Positions 1 through 9,663 of a stretch of DNA of 64,000 nucleotides are shown piece after piece. Each line of letters begins with the position of its first letter. The first letter of the stretch is position 1. The stretch comes from Glossina fuscipes (Eukaryota; Arthropoda; Insecta; Diptera; Glossinidae), in contig NW_023998432.1 in assembly GCF_014805625.2 (NCBI RefSeq), forward strand, positions 2,651,939-2,715,938, in the 5' to 3' direction. The notes below the pieces were generated by a model. The model was not told the DNA's origin. It was given only the letters and a program-made list of their open reading frames with translations, and searched no databases. The translations under genes and the position numbers were made by a program.

Positions 1-2130
1 ATCAAACAATTCATTAAAGAACACAACAGCCCTATCAAACGTTGAAGTAGGAATCAAACAGCCAGAATTATCACTGTTACACCAAGTGACTTGAGGCGAG
101 TTGAAGTCACCCAATACAACGACCAAATCGTCTAGACCGCTTGGCCACTTCACAAATGAAGGCAGCGTGTTTCTTGTAAATGGAGATATCAGAATTTGGG
201 GGAATAAAGGAGCAGGTTACAAACAACTGTTTATTAGGCATTCTCGCACGAATGGCGATAAATTCAAAGTTAGGAGAAGTGGGAAATTCTATTGAATTGG
301 GCGGGACTGACGCAGATATGGCAATTAATACATCACCACCAATGCGATTCACTCGATCATTTCTAAACACTTGGAAAGAATTATGAAAAAGTTCCGACGA
401 ATGAAGATCGGGTTTTAGCCAAGTTTCGGTGAAGACCAAACAGAAAAACTCCGTGCTCACTGAATTTAAAAAAGTAGAACGAATTTTTGAATTAAGGCCC
501 CTAACATTTTGATAAATGAGAGATAATGGGCCTGAAGAAACATTTAGTTTTTTCCTTAATCAAGGATCCTACTGGCCACAGTGGTTTGTTTAACAACATA
601 TCACTGTTTTCAGTCGGAACTAGTATTTTAAAAGAGGAGATTGCCCTAGATTGAGAAGGAGCCATTTTGAAAATGCTAACGCGCTTCAAGTTGACTGATG
701 GCTGCCGTCAAGCAAATGTCATTAGTTGGAACAGGAGGGTTCACGGTTGGGGAGTTTAGAGTTGGGGAGAACATAGATGGCGTTATCGCCCTTGCACCAG
801 CAGCTTGTGTGGCTTGCCCAGTCTGGTGACCAGCGTTCACATTCGAACAGCCAGGGGGAGAGGATGATTTATTTTTCTCTTTATTATTTTTAGGCGATGG
901 CGCTTGATTAGAATGAGTGGCGGCCCTGGGCGGAGATAGCCTTGCCTCTTCAGCGTAGCTTAAAACGGAAGGAATTGCCGGCTTGTTTGTAACTATTTTG
1001 TTACCAACCGACTCAACAATATCGGAAACATTAATGCTCATGTTAGAGTTAGAGGGAGCTTGTACCAACGAATCAGATTTAGGTGACGTCCTACACCTAC
1101 GCTACGAGTAGTTATTTTTCTGGCTTGCGTAGAAGATGAGTACTCAATAAAACGGCACTCATCAAACCTAGACTTAATTAGCTCAAACTTCTCCCACAAA
1201 GAGCCTAGATTTCTAATCAATTCCGAAAAACCATTCCGCGTCTCCGTGAAAAGTTTGTAAAAATCAATGTCCCGCTGCCTACAGTCAGGACATCAGCGTC
1301 TTAAGCCTTTGGAAGGGTCAGCGACTGCGTCAGCAACACGGCCGAGAATACCGGCACACTTTGCATGACCAAAGCGCTCGCAGAGCCAACAAGAAACGAA
1401 TCTATCCCATCCCGGACCTGTTTTTGCGGGACATGGTGTATATAATCACTCCATGTCAAGCCAACGAAAAGAAAGAAGTGAATTATTAGGACAAAAGAGA
1501 AAAAAAATACAAAAGAATTCACTACCCTAAGTTTATCTACAAGTTTAAGAAATTTAATAAAACTTCTCCGTTACGTTGTCACTGCAACAAGAGAGCAAAA
1601 GAACAAGAGAAGGCAAAACCAAACTGGAAGCACGAAAAAAAGAGAGAATACAAATCAGAAAAATTATAAATTACACGTAAAATCTACACTACTGAAGCAA
1701 GGGTAAATGAGCCAAGAGGAAAGCTATTAACACCAAACGAAGAAAATAAAAAAAGAAAAAAACTCAAAAGAAAAAACCAGAAAAGACTCGAAAGAGATTT
1801 ACTATCGCGATCACAAGTGCTAATCGCAAGAACCAAATTGAAAATCACAAAAATTTGAATGTAATTAATGTAATTCTTACACTTTACACGTTCAATCCTT
1901 TTATACTTTTACAAATACCCAGCTTTAAACGCGTATAAAACGAAAACAAAAAAATTGTAAGCAATAAAACTAACAAAAGCGTACGATCTCGCGTGCATCA
2001 GTTCCCAGACTGATAGCCGAGTTCTTTTTTTTCCGAAACTCCACGACATCATGTAATGATAATGCGTAGGTCCAAGGTCGATTGAAGCAATTGTAACACG
2101 ATTTTTTCCAGAAACTGCCTTCGTGGTCAA
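1..2130 (-). mobile_element. 5' part of a PHD-finger non-LTR retrotransposon (copy 1), cut by the window edge
   Basis: This is the 5' half of a non-LTR retrotransposon on the minus strand. The protein-coding part, about 1-1450, is collinear with the plus-strand copy at 17.1-18.7 kb. ORF1 remnants lie at about 1450-500: a cysteine-rich PHD-like region, a Ser/Pro-rich linker (SSPPGCSNVNAG near 840-880) and a C-terminal block (ISSFKILVPTENSD near 600-640). ORF2 begins near 510 with an endonuclease start (QNVRGLNSK), then TETWLKPDLHS near 400-440 and LGDFNSPQ near 90-120. A frameshift near 130 and others in ORF1 break it. The 5' boundary is not sharp: 1520-2130 is T/A-rich 5'-UTR-like sequence and I chose 2130 only loosely. 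The reverse transcriptase would lie left of the window. The clade (CR1/jockey-like) is an inference. Confidence 0.8.
107..460 (-). pseudogene. Endonuclease N-terminal region of copy 1 ORF2
   Basis: This frame encodes part of an apurinic-type endonuclease domain of a non-LTR retrotransposon ORF2. The ETWL motif (FTETWLKPDLHSSEL) and the following FQVFRNDR and GGDVLIAI blocks are typical of the family. The same residues recur with frameshifts in the second copy at 18.3-18.5 kb. The frame is lost at its C-terminal end (RRFGRCIG); the proper continuation (LDDLVVVLGDFNSPQ) is in another frame at about 80-130. It is a broken retroelement gene, not a host gene. Confidence 0.8.
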
Positions 2131-2600
2131 ACAATCAACGTGGAGCAGAAGATATATCCAGCGTCTAGCTTAAATCCAACTTTGGTGCTTTGCGGCTGAA
2201 TTTATAATTTCCAAGAAGACAAATTCTTCAAATTCTTCCTATTTCCAATATTTTTGAGATAGAATAGCAGAGGGATTGGACAGAAAAAAATTCGGGAAAA
2301 GCTGCAGTCGGAATAATACCGAGACCACACTTCTCCAAAATGGTTACGAATCTCACGTGCTTCGATTAATGTAGTTTATTTATTCTGTCTCATGCAATCG
2401 TCATTGAATTGTTGGCTGTGTATCAATTCTTCCCGAGTTTTATTCATAGCTTAGAGAAAGAGAAAGACAGAGGTAGTTGATTTTTCTAATTCTTTCCGAC
2501 ATTAAGCGTTACCTTGTTTGTACAATAAGATATTAGTATAATCAGGGTATTCCATGAGAAGTCTATTTTATTTGTTCTTAGCAAGACTAGCTTGCTGTTT
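2131..2600. other. Spacer with no recognised gene
   Basis: AT-rich sequence between the 5' side of PHD-element copy 1 and the decayed I-like fragment. I see no convincing coding frame, RNA gene or repeat here. Confidence 0.5.
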
Positions 2601-3900
2601 TATCAAAGAAGGAGTGCGCGTTTAAGATGATTCGTAGATTAAGTTGTGAAGAGATTGGTAACAAGACAGATAGCCTTAGTCATAGTAGCATCTCTGCAGT
2701 TACTGTTGAAATGTTCACTATTTAGAATCTTCGCGATCTGCTCAAAATAATTAAAGCAATTAGCTTTGGCCAGTAGAAATTTTGTGCGTGTTGATGGAAT
2801 ATCAGAAGTGTTTGACAACCGTAGATTGATAACGATTAGGAAATGGTCACTATTACGAAGATCATCAGACATGAACCACAAATATTAAGAAGGGGGCGAG
2901 AGCTTAGTAAATTATTTGTTTAAGTTTATTTCGGCAGTTATAGTTTGGATACTTGAGTTTACATTGACGCGTCTATATACGATCTAAAATTGAATAAGGT
3001 TACTAACTTCCTATTTCGAGAATGAATGTTCATCAGCATTTACAAAGTATCCAATACGTAACGTAAACGGGTTAGGGTTGGATTAAAAGGAGCTTTGCGA
3101 CCGGATTCTTCAAGAGAGATAAAGCTAAGGTTAAAATCTCTTACTAGAGATTTAGTGTTGTTTGTAAAATTTTAAAGTGCTTCATTTTGCATAGAGCGAT
3201 TAAGTCAACATGCAAGCATCGACACTATTGATGTTATTGTTGTGAAGTTGTGGTTTCAATATTCAGTGATAAATTCATCTACCTTACCAAATAAAGAATC
3301 AAGACTGCTATTATTGTGCTCGTTATTTTTGATTTTTTATATTTGTTTGAATAAAGTTGCACTGAGAGAAGGTTGAAGGTTTAACGAGTTGCTTGGAGGA
3401 ATTAGTTGGTGTTGAAAGTAGCCGTGTCTTTGATATTCAATTTGTTTAGCTGAGTGTTATTCGATGCTGTTATGGTTAAATTTGAGGTTGATTGCTTTTT
3501 TTGTGAGAATTATGACACGATCACAACAAATGTACCGACTCTGCTAGAGGCGAAAGGCTTTAATTCTTAATGTCCACTTACTTACCTCCTGCTACAAAAG
3601 TTTTCCATCTTGATTTTCAATATTTCCTACATTTGTAAATATGAAGCAAAATCTTTCTCCAAGGTCGAGTGACGGTCATTGCAGTTGATGCAGATAGCAC
3701 GAGAACATTTCTAAACGTTACGTTAGGGCGGTCCACAGTTAGTACATCGTGGACCGCTTCTACATCTTTCTTATTTGCAAATGAGCATGGTATCGACATT
3801 AAATTGTGTTTTAATATAATCCGAACAAATTTATTGTCTATTAAAGGAGTGTTATTTGCTGGCAATGATGGGAAGCGTTACTTTTTTTAGTTTTTTTAGT
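2600..3900 (-). mobile_element. Decayed I-like non-LTR retrotransposon fragment (element E)
   Basis: This is a heavily mutated minus-strand fragment of the same family as the better-preserved element at 21.3-25.3 kb. Three blocks support this. The C-terminal endonuclease motif SDHFLIVI is near 2810-2880. A middle endonuclease block near 3050-3150 can be matched residue by residue, with frameshifts, to the other copy (SFISLEESGRKAPFNP against its SFLSLQETHCRSSFNP-type block). The end of the gag zinc-knuckle region near 3620-3760 reads ICINCNDRHSTLEKDF, against CINCNDQHSALDKQC in the other copy. Order and spacing fit gag, then endonuclease, on the minus strand. The reverse transcriptase is missing. 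It is non-functional. Confidence 0.7.
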
Positions 3901-4390
3901 CTGTGGATCCAATAAAATCAGGAATGTTGGTGCTCTTATCCCGTAACTTCTGAGTGATAACGTGAGTAACATTTTGCTCACTAACTTTCAAAGTGTTGAA
4001 GACACTTACCAGTTCAAAAAAAAAAAAAAAGAATGTATACTGAGATTTCTTTTTTATGCTACCAGGGCACCCTAAAATAGCAAAAGCAAAAACATCGCAG
4101 CCACGATTCTTACTAATTAAACTGCAACGGCGTCCAAAAAAGAACAACAAGGGCATATGTTGTATTCATTCCACATCAAGTTTAAAAATTAGTATTTCTT
4201 GTTGTACATTATTGTGCACTTTCGTCAAATTTTAAAGTAATGCAAAACCAGATGGAATGACAGTTAAATTTAAGCCGGCATGCTGGCGACGGGGCAGCGG
4301 CCGAAAAAGTGTTACAACACAGCGTGGTGACTGTTATCTAATCGCAACGTCACTATATAATCGTCGGTTGAATGTAATTTAACTCCAAGA
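3901..4390. other. Spacer with poly(A) run
   Basis: No gene is recognised. A run of A at 4017-4030 is present. The stretch just before 4390 may include the 5' part of the Tc1-like relic that follows, but I could not identify a terminal inverted repeat. Confidence 0.4.
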
Positions 4391-4394
4391 AATT

Positions 4395-4965
4395 AGAGAA
4401 GCGGAAGTCAGTCGATGGACAATTAGAAGAAAACTAGCCTAAGGAAGACTGACAGCGCGCAGATCAGCAACGTACACGAAATGAACCCCAACCAACCGAC
4501 AAGCAAGTCTTCAATTCGCTCGACTCCATGGGAATTGGACTATGGATCAATGGAACGTAGTACTACTTTTTTCTGACGAGTTCAAGATGTGCCTTCAGAG
4601 TAACGATGGACGGGAAATAGTCTACCAAAGATCCGGTGAGCGTTTCACACAATGCTACATGTCTCAAATGGCGGTGACTCGTACATGTTTGAGGGAGGCA
4701 TGTTACTGGAAGCGAAAACCGAACTTATGTTCATAACAGGGCTCAAAACCGACTGTCAATCAAGCGGATTGACTTTCTGACGGTACGTGGAAAAAGTCCT
4801 GAAATTGGGAAAGCTTCATTTTCATATATGAAAACGTAAGTCCACGTACCGTTGCCGTAGTGCGCCACTACTTGGAGGAAATTGATGTGCCAGTTATCAA
4901 TCCCAGATCTCAATCCCATTATGCACCTATGGGACAAGCTTAAAAAACGAAGCAATTTCCGCTAT
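4395..4965 (+). mobile_element. Tc1-like DNA transposon relic
   Basis: Decayed transposase of a Tc1-like element on the plus strand. A helix-turn-helix-side block reads SRWTIRRKLA near 4410-4440. NWTMDQWNVVLLFSDEF follows near 4530-4585, containing the first catalytic Asp. Then come RSGERFTQC near 4630-4660, a frameshifted GGDSYMFEGGMLLEAKTEL near 4672-4735, and PDLNPIMHLWDKLKKR near 4900-4950, where the usual catalytic Glu of NPIEH is replaced by Met. Stops and frameshifts interrupt it. No terminal inverted repeats were found by eye. It is inactive. Confidence 0.75.
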
Positions 4966-5960
4966 TTTTATTGTGTTATTGCTTATATAATGATACCAAA
5001 GGTCCAAGGTAAGCTCTATGTATTCCTAAAAAGTTAACTGGCTGCACTTTAGTTTAGTTTAAATTACGTTCGCAACCTAAATTTAGTTTAATAAATATTT
5101 AGGTTCTTTGCAAAGACGTAAATGGTGTGCGATTTTTAGGCTCACGAGTTTAGATTGAAGGTGGCTTTCATCTAATCTGGTCGTGTCTTTTGCCATTTAA
5201 GTGGTATCTTAAGCTGCCTTATTAAGAGAACACATCGGAATCGATACAATGGTACAATGTTTTACAATTTCTCGTAAAACAAGTAATGACATTACATACT
5301 CTACATCACTTCGCCAAGTGTAGCTAATGAGTCTTTTTTGGTTACAATACAAAAACTTATAGACTGTTTTTACGGAAAGCCATACTTTTCCTGAAAGCCC
5401 GTCTATTGGAAAGCGCCCGGAACACTTGCTACAAATATCTTTATATTTCATTTTCGGTCTTAGTCTTTCACCCCATATAGGTGCTTGCCTTTCATGATAA
5501 CCACTGTCTATATTAGAACCTAAAAACTAGACCTGTGGGATCCAAATTCCCTAACGTTAATTTTAAATTTACCCTACTGCGTACCTAGCAGTAGAGTATA
5601 AAAATAACAAACTTGCAATAGTAAATAAAATTTCGATTAATCTTTTTTGCGCTTACTTATTTGTAGATTGCTTTTTCAAAAAGAGCAATATGGCTGCAAA
5701 GTCTCTTAATAGTAACATATAATACATTCTCTTAAAAATCGACAGAGTAGTGTCTGTTGTTAATTAATACAATTTATACAATTTCTCGTTGTCAGTTGAA
5801 CTGATGCTGGTGTAAGGCTCAAAAGTTTATCTCATGTTACGCTTGATAGGCAACCAGATCGTTGAATACGTGCAAATATAACAAATTAAAGGTTTTTTCA
5901 AGAATGCCCAGTAAGATCAAGTTTTAGTTAAAAAAAACTGAATATTTAATATTTTTTAAT
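4966..5960. other. Spacer upstream of mARC
   Basis: AT-rich non-coding sequence of about 1 kb upstream of the MOSC gene. It should hold that gene's promoter and 5' untranslated region. I see no convincing coding frame. A reading frame around 5209-5451 on the minus strand has no recognisable motif. Confidence 0.4.
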
Positions 5961-5986
5961 ATTTATTCGAAGACACAAGTGCCGAT

Positions 5987-7117
5987 GTGACAATTAATAA
6001 GATCTTGCTTACGAGTTTGGCTGCAGGCACAGCCGCCATTACAGGAATCTTAACATATGTATATTATCGCAAATATGTTAGACGAGATGTAATGCCAGTA
6101 AAATGGCGCCCTGTTGGTACATTGCAACAAATCAATATTTTCCCGATCAAATCATGTGGAGCATTAAAACTGAATGCCGATGAATTTATAGAATGCAACG
6201 TCCTAGGTTTGCGCTTGCTAAGCGTTTTAGATCGTGCTTTAATGGTCGTTAGCGACAAAAACGAAATGATTACGGCTCGTAAATACCCGAAAATGGTATT
6301 AATTCATACGAAATTAGTGGGTAATACTATTTTGCATATTACTGCACCTGGAATGGATACGCTGGAATTGGATTATGCTTATCTAAGCGAATCAACACTC
6401 GGCAAAGATATTCATACTTCAGTGTGGGATAGTAAAGTCGATGCCATGTTATGCGGAGATAAATATGATCAATGGTTCTCTTACTATATATTAGGAAAGG
6501 AGAGGGGTTTAAAGTTAGTATATTATCCTTATCCAATGCCGATCAGGAATACAGTTTCCCGTCTAACCAAGGAGCCGTATTTACAACCAGAAGATACGGT
6601 AAATCAGATTTATCCAAAGTAAAGCGATAATGAGAAATAATTATAGAAAATTTGTAGGGAACCTTTGGTGATGCCACAAGTTATATGTTAATGAATTTAT
6701 CTTCAATCGATGATCTAAATACTCGCATACCTCGGCCTGTAGATGCTTTACAGTTTCGTGGTAATTTTCATCTGAAAATGTATAAAAGCCAAGCTTACGT
6801 TGAAGATAAATGGCAATGGATACGTATAGGAGATGCGGCCATTTTTCGCGTGGTAGCTCCCTGTACACGTTGCATATTTCCAAATATTAATGCTGTAACT
6901 GGTGAACGCGATCCGGAAGGAGAACCGTTGAAAACCTTAACTAAGTAAATAATTTTAAAAATTTATACAAAACAATGGAGAACATTTTATTCATCTCTTT
7001 AGATACCGAATGGTTACACGTTATAGCAGTCCAGCTTTGGGAATCCATTTGGGTTTACGTAGGGCCGGTGCGGTTAAAGTCCATGATGTTATTTACGTAG
7101 AAGACGAAAATGAGTGA
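5987..7117 (+). CDS. mARC: MOSC-domain mitochondrial amidoxime-reducing component (mARC-like), start codon unclear
   Basis: Molybdenum-cofactor enzyme of the mARC family, which reduces N-hydroxylated compounds at the mitochondrial outer membrane with cytochrome b5 and its reductase (family knowledge). Three exons: 5987-6598, 6658-6944 and 7003-7117, with GT-AG introns of 59 and 58 bp and consistent phases. The protein has an N-terminal membrane segment (residues about 8-28, LLTSLAAGTAAITGILTYV), a MOSC N-terminal barrel (INIFPIKSC, about 50) and the MOSC domain with APCTRCIFPNI, whose second Cys is the likely Mo ligand. The C-terminus is GLRRAGAVKVHDVIYV. No ATG lies in frame upstream: the stop at 5957-5959 precedes, and 5987 is GTG. 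An ATG at 5985 is out of frame by two bases. The next in-frame ATG (residue 36) would remove the anchor. So the start is unresolved. The terminal exon is duplicated downstream. Confidence 0.9.
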
Positions 7118-8153
7118 ATTTGGGAAATATTCGTATAATTTCATACACATATAGATATCCATATATATATATATATAGATGCCTGTGTGATTTATATATA
7201 AATTATTATTAAATATAAACTCGATGTATTGACATAAACCGTTAAGACCTTAATATATGCATAGAAAGCATTCTATATAAAATGGAAAGACGTTATCGAT
7301 AGCCTCATTTTTGGTTTGAAACGTAATCTTTAGATGTTTTAGAGTTGACGTATGAAAAAAATCTTTCTAAAAGAATAATACCATTTGCTTAATATGCAAA
7401 ATAATCATCTGTTCAAACATACAATAAACCTGCGTTCATTGCTTTATTAGCAAACTCTTATACGACCGCTCCACCACTACGCATTTGATAATTTCACTTC
7501 AGTCAATTCGGTTTTTAATAACAAAAATATTGAAATCAAAATCTTTACTATTCTGAGTTTTGGTAAGCAACCTATTAATGGGTTCGAATAACAGCTATGG
7601 TAAATGTACAATTTCTATTGTCACTACGCCAAGTCAACTCGATAAGAACGATGTTAATGCTTTCGAAAACATTAGTTGTTTGTATTCTTAAAAATTGCAA
7701 AATACTTATGAAAAAAAAAAACACTTGAGGCAAATCTTACCTTCAAAGAGGTTGAACTGTTAGGATAACTCAGGCACCATTAAACATTACTTCAAATGAA
7801 ATCATGTTGTAAAGAAAACTAATCCAAAGAAGTTTAAATGCAAATAGATGCATAGCAGTGAGTCGCTCGAAAATGTCTTGGTTATATGTTACGGACGGCT
7901 ACAAGAGACCGAAGAATTGAAGTTTGCATCGACTCCAGTTAAAGATCACACACAGTGGATGGCACTTCAATAATTATTGCGCTTTTGCAATTGCTACAGT
8001 TATGTCGTAGTTAATCATGACGGTGAATCAATTTAATAAAAGTAAATGTTCATTTGAAAACTTCTTTTTTTTTTTTTTTTTTGGTTCTCCCGATGTTTTC
8101 ATAACAATGTCAATTTTATGCAAAAGTATTATCAAAGAGAGAACTATAGCAAC
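7118..8153. other. mARC 3' flank, with a probable ~530-bp insertion
   Basis: Non-coding. An (AT)n tract lies near 7160-7180. Positions 7221-7623 match 11701-12079 closely. From 7624 to about 8153 the sequence has no counterpart in that second copy, which continues directly into sequence like 8154-8200. This suggests an insertion of about 530 bp here, or a matching deletion there. The segment includes a poly(T) run at 8066-8082. No coding frame is recognisable. Confidence 0.6.
7221..7623. repeat. Duplicated mARC 3' flank, copy 1
   Basis: Nearly identical by eye to 11701-12079 over about 380 bp in the same orientation. The other copy lacks about 26 bp near 7285-7310. Shared landmarks are tcgatgtattga, catctgttcaaacatac and cgaccgctccaccactac. 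Confidence 0.9.
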
Positions 8154-8353
8154 AATGATGTTATATGTTGGTAATTTAGTGAAAGATCATTTAAAAATTT
8201 GTACAAAACAATGGAAAATATTTTATTCATTTTCTTAGATACCGAATGGTTTCGCGTTATAGCAGTCCAGCTTCAAGAATCCATTTGGGTTTACGTGAGG
8301 CCGGCGCGGTTAAAGTGAATGATGTTATTTACGGAGAAGACGAAAATGAGTAA
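8154..8353 (+). pseudogene. Duplicated terminal exon of mARC with intron remnant
   Basis: A second copy of the last mARC exon, at 8239-8353, preceded by an intron-2-like sequence ending in a normal AG acceptor at 8237-8238. The 115-nt exon has exactly the same length as the original (7003-7117) and its frame is open to a TAA stop at 8351-8353. Amino-acid differences are few: LG of SPALGIH became SR, LRRAG became LREAG, KVHD became KVND and IYVED became IYGED. No MOSC exon 1 or 2 lies upstream, so it cannot encode an enzyme alone. It could be an alternative last exon spliced from mARC exon 2 (the phase is the same), or simply a leftover of a partial tandem duplication. I favour a leftover because there is no evidence of use. 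Confidence 0.8.
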
Positions 8354-8808
8354 ATTTGGGAAATATTCGCATAATTTTTTTATTACTTTACATATATTTA
8401 TGTATATATATATATAGATATCCAGATGATGATAATATATATATGCCACACATAGATATCTATATATACATATATATTTTATCAATCACCTTGAAAATTC
8501 CATTCAGTTTCAACCATAATAATAATAAGATTGGGAAAATTTAAATTTTGGAGAAAAAGGGCAATAAAAATAGAAAAAAAAACAAAATTAATCTTTATAC
8601 AGAATAAAAAATTAAAATCGCTGACGATGTTATCATAAGATCACACTTTGGCCGAAAATCTAAAAAGCAAGGAAACAAAGTAATCCATCGTGTATACATA
8701 TATGGATGTATATAGATTTAACATGCGATAATTATCAATAATATACATGTGTGTGTAAAAAAATCTGCAGACGGTCATAACGACGTGTTTATAAATGCAC
8801 GATCCGAG
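8354..8808. other. AT-rich spacer, Vamp7 3' side
   Basis: Contains several (AT)n stretches at about 8400-8480 and A-rich runs. It should include the 3' untranslated region of Vamp7 on the minus strand. No gene is seen. Confidence 0.5.
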
Positions 8809-9663
8809 TTATTTCTGTCTGCAACCTTGCCAAGCCAGACCACCACATATCATGCTCGTTATTACGTATATAATAAAAATGACAATCAGACCCAATACTA
8901 CATAGAGTCGTACATTCTTCCAAAACATTTGACGGGCGAGATTGCGCGACGCTTTACGGAATGCAACAGCCTATTATAGAACAAAAACATGATAAACAAT
9001 TAACCTTCAAAGATCAAAAACATTTACAAGCACTTACATTATTGCTTAAGTTTTCAGTTTTATTTACAAGTAACTCCAATTTTTCCCCTCGGTCCCTAAG
9101 ATTATCTGTAATAAAACATTTTAAATAAAGAAAGGTCTTACAAATATATATTGCAACGGTACACCAACCAATATTTTTAACCATAATATCTTTTAATTCA
9201 TCAATCTGTCCATGAACTTTCGATATAGCGTCTACTTCCCGTGACTGGCTAAAAAAATTCATCTGATCGGCCAAAATTTTAGAGAATTCTGTGTTCATTG
9301 CAAAGGCGAGGGCAGTGGCAACTTGTAACCCATATGTTTGTATAAACTTTTGTTTGATATCCGTCAAAAATAGAAATGCGCGTGCTCGTTCAAATTCCTA
9401 AAATTATCAAACACAAAATAAAAAACGGTTCCATAAATTACTGACGAAGGTTTGCTTACGTCGTCAGTTATACACATGTAGATGAGCTTGTTTTCGCAAA
9501 CGTAATGTATGAGATAGTCGCCGTGAGAATATGTCAGTTTATGATTTTCTAGAGTGATTTTGGATATAATTTGATCAGTAACTTCAGCAAAATTCCCAAC
9601 GCATTCAGCATATTTGGCCAAGACAGTGGTGCCACGCGATATAACTGAATATAAGATCGGCAT
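8809..9663 (-). CDS. Vamp7: Vesicle-associated membrane protein 7 (longin R-SNARE)
   Basis: R-SNARE of late endosomes and lysosomes that pairs with Q-SNAREs to drive membrane fusion. Four minus-strand exons: 9663-9460, 9397-9169, 9105-9038 and 8970-8809, joined by GT-AG introns of 62, 63 and 67 bp in consistent phases, giving 220 residues, the usual family length. The ATG at 9663 opens MPILYSVISRGTTVLAKYAE, the start of the longin domain (residues 1 to about 110). The SNARE motif follows (VHGQIDELKDIMVKNI, then DNLRDRGEKLELL with the zero-layer Arg in DRGEKL). The last exon carries the linker VAFRKASRNLARQMFW and a C-terminal membrane anchor (VLGLIVIFIIYVITSMI) ending in GGLAWQGCRQK. The coding sequence is intact. 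The plus-strand open frame across exon 4 is only its shadow. Confidence 0.97.

Noticed and set aside
6599..6622. mARC exon 1 reading on to a stop at 6622 (DTVNQIYPK)
   Set aside because: A phase-0 donor at 6599 joined to 6658 gives EDT-GTFGDATSYML in the family frame; reading through ends early, and the donor at 6619 puts exon 2 out of frame.
8749..8979. Plus-strand open frame of 76 codons
   Set aside because: It is the antisense of Vamp7 exon 4, which matches the family residue by residue on the minus strand.
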